Part shown: piece by piece, positions 4,767 through 5,455 of the stretch
Layout of the letters: the number at the start of each line of letters is the position of its first letter
Position numbering within the stretch: position 1 is the first letter of the stretch
Source: Acidobacteriota bacterium
GTDB taxonomy: Bacteria; Acidobacteriota; Holophagae; Thermotomaculales; Thermotomaculaceae
Direction: 5' to 3'
Assembly: GCA_015487755.1 (NCBI GenBank)
Contig: WFPG01000189.1
Location: 1 to 5,455 of the forward strand
DNA: 5,455 bases
The notes under the pieces: generated by a model
What the model saw: the letters and a program-made list of their open reading frames with translations, nothing else
Databases searched by the model: none
What the model was told of the DNA's origin: nothing
Made by a program: the position numbers and the translations under genes

Positions 4767-5455
4767 GTATTTTCTCCACTTTTAGCCTTGTGATAAAGTT
4801 GTTTTTCATTTCCAGAACTTTATACCTGAACATTTTATCCGAAACTTCTTCCCCTTCTTCAGGCAATCTTGAGAAAAGGTCAAAAACATATCCGTTAATT
4901 GTTTTAAATTTCTTTTGGTTTAACCTTGTATCAAAATGGTATTCAAACAGGGATACAGGCATCTCTCCGCTTATTACATTGTTTTCATAAACATACTCTT
5001 CAATCTCGGTAAAGGTGAAATAATCAACAATATTTTTTCTTGTTATAACCCCCGATATGCTTCCCGATTCATCTATTGTCAGAATATTTGTTTTTTCCTT
5101 TTGCATAATCTTAATAGCCCTTGAAAGTGGCACTATCTCAGGCAAAGGGTAGCCTTTTAAGATTGATTTGTCTTCTACTTTGTTAATCGGTGTTGCGGCA
5201 AAAAGGCAGGGGGTTGTTTTCGCTTTGAAAATATTTTCGTAAAAGAATGCTTCAGTATGGTCAATTGCGTTTTCCTTTCTTGCAATATGAATAACATTTA
5301 AAAACAGTATCTTCTCTTCCCCGTTGCCGTTAAAAAATTTTTTCAAAGGTATAAGTAAAGTTGACAGAGGATAAATTACAAAAATTGATTTTTTCAAAAA
5401 AGCCACAGGTTTTTTCAGTGCAATTATTTTAGGGGTGACTTCACCTCCCAGTAAA
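4759..5455 (-). CDS. CNNM/CorC-type protein, partial (5' end beyond window)
   Basis: The 3' part of a CNNM/HlyC/CorC-family membrane protein; 231 residues are encoded here and the frame is open to the right edge. The first visible residues include GGEVTPKIIALKKP, the conserved GE-x-x-PK motif of the third DUF21 helix, followed by a hydrophobic fourth helix (SIFVIYPLSTLLIPL). Next is a CBS-like region: a weak first half around TTPCLFAATPI, then a recognisable end, ILTIDESGSISGVITRKNI. The C-terminus (KTINGYVFDLFSRLPEEGE onward) is a CorC_HlyC domain. The GTG at 5406 that could be taken as a start lies inside the DUF21 domain and has no role as a start. The stretch between the DUF21 motif and the CorC_HlyC domain looks short for the usual two CBS motifs. 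Family members export or transport Mg2+ and related cations; that function is inferred. It is the first gene visible of the four-gene operon. Confidence 0.9.
   Translation of the reverse strand, partial: LLGGEVTPKIIALKKPVAFLKKSIFVIYPLSTLLIPLKKFFNGNGEEKILFLNVIHIARKENAIDHTEAFFYENIFKAKTTPCLFAATPINKVEDKSILKGYPLPEIVPLSRAIKIMQKEKTNILTIDESGSISGVITRKNIVDYFTFTEIEEYVYENNVISGEMPVSLFEYHFDTRLNQKKFKTINGYVFDLFSRLPEEGEEVSDKMFRYKVLEMKNNFITRLKVEKIHE

Noticed and set aside
4790..5124. Two plus-strand open frames opposite the CNNM-family gene
   Set aside because: Antisense to a gene with clear CBS and CorC_HlyC motifs; they overlap each other in different frames and have no supporting signals.

Overview
The window is AT-rich bacterial DNA (visibly well under half G+C) with dense coding, short gaps and good Shine-Dalgarno sequences (GGAG/AGGAG type). 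Two proteins carry Sec signal peptides. The mix of a secreted Bcp-type peroxiredoxin, a secreted Ser/Cys-rich beta protein, a WbpA-type nucleotide-sugar dehydrogenase and CNNM-type membrane proteins suits a Gram-negative-like bacterium of the low-GC kind. The sequence alone does not support a species name. There are no tRNA, rRNA, CRISPR or insertion elements.

Layout: (1) 6-975, minus strand, is a two-gene unit. An exported Bcp/PrxQ-like peroxiredoxin (460-975) is followed, after a single base, by a four-helix membrane protein (6-458) whose third helix resembles the ion-binding helix of rotary ATPase subunit c. (2) 976-1201 is a 226-bp divergent intergenic region. It holds two back-to-back extended -10 promoters with almost the same 13-base core, plus a widely spaced 9-bp inverted repeat. 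(3) 1202-1978, plus strand, is a secreted protein with a carboxypeptidase-regulatory-like beta-sandwich domain and a Ser-rich, six-cysteine C-terminal domain. (4) 1987-5455, minus strand, is an operon that runs off the right edge. In transcription order it encodes a CNNM/CorC-type protein (DUF21 end, CBS, CorC_HlyC; 5' end outside the window), a stand-alone DUF21 membrane protein, a nucleotide-sugar dehydrogenase, and a PHP-domain phosphoesterase. The first three are joined by 8-base overlaps and the last by a 10-base gap whose ribosome binding site includes the upstream stop codon, so translational coupling is likely throughout.

Two apparent gene starts need correcting. The GTG at 5406 is not a start: the reading frame continues to the window edge and encodes a DUF21 motif. 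The dehydrogenase most likely starts at the ATG at 4171, not at the TTG at 4198.

Functionally the window mixes envelope functions (peroxide defence outside the cytoplasm, a secreted cysteine-rich protein, likely divalent-cation transport by the CNNM pair, a sugar precursor for surface polysaccharide) with one nucleotide-processing phosphatase. I see no clear new multi-gene system. The points most worth following up are the CNNM pair with reduced CBS content, the subunit-c-like membrane protein paired with a peroxiredoxin of unusual cysteine layout, and the duplicated Cys motif in the secreted protein.
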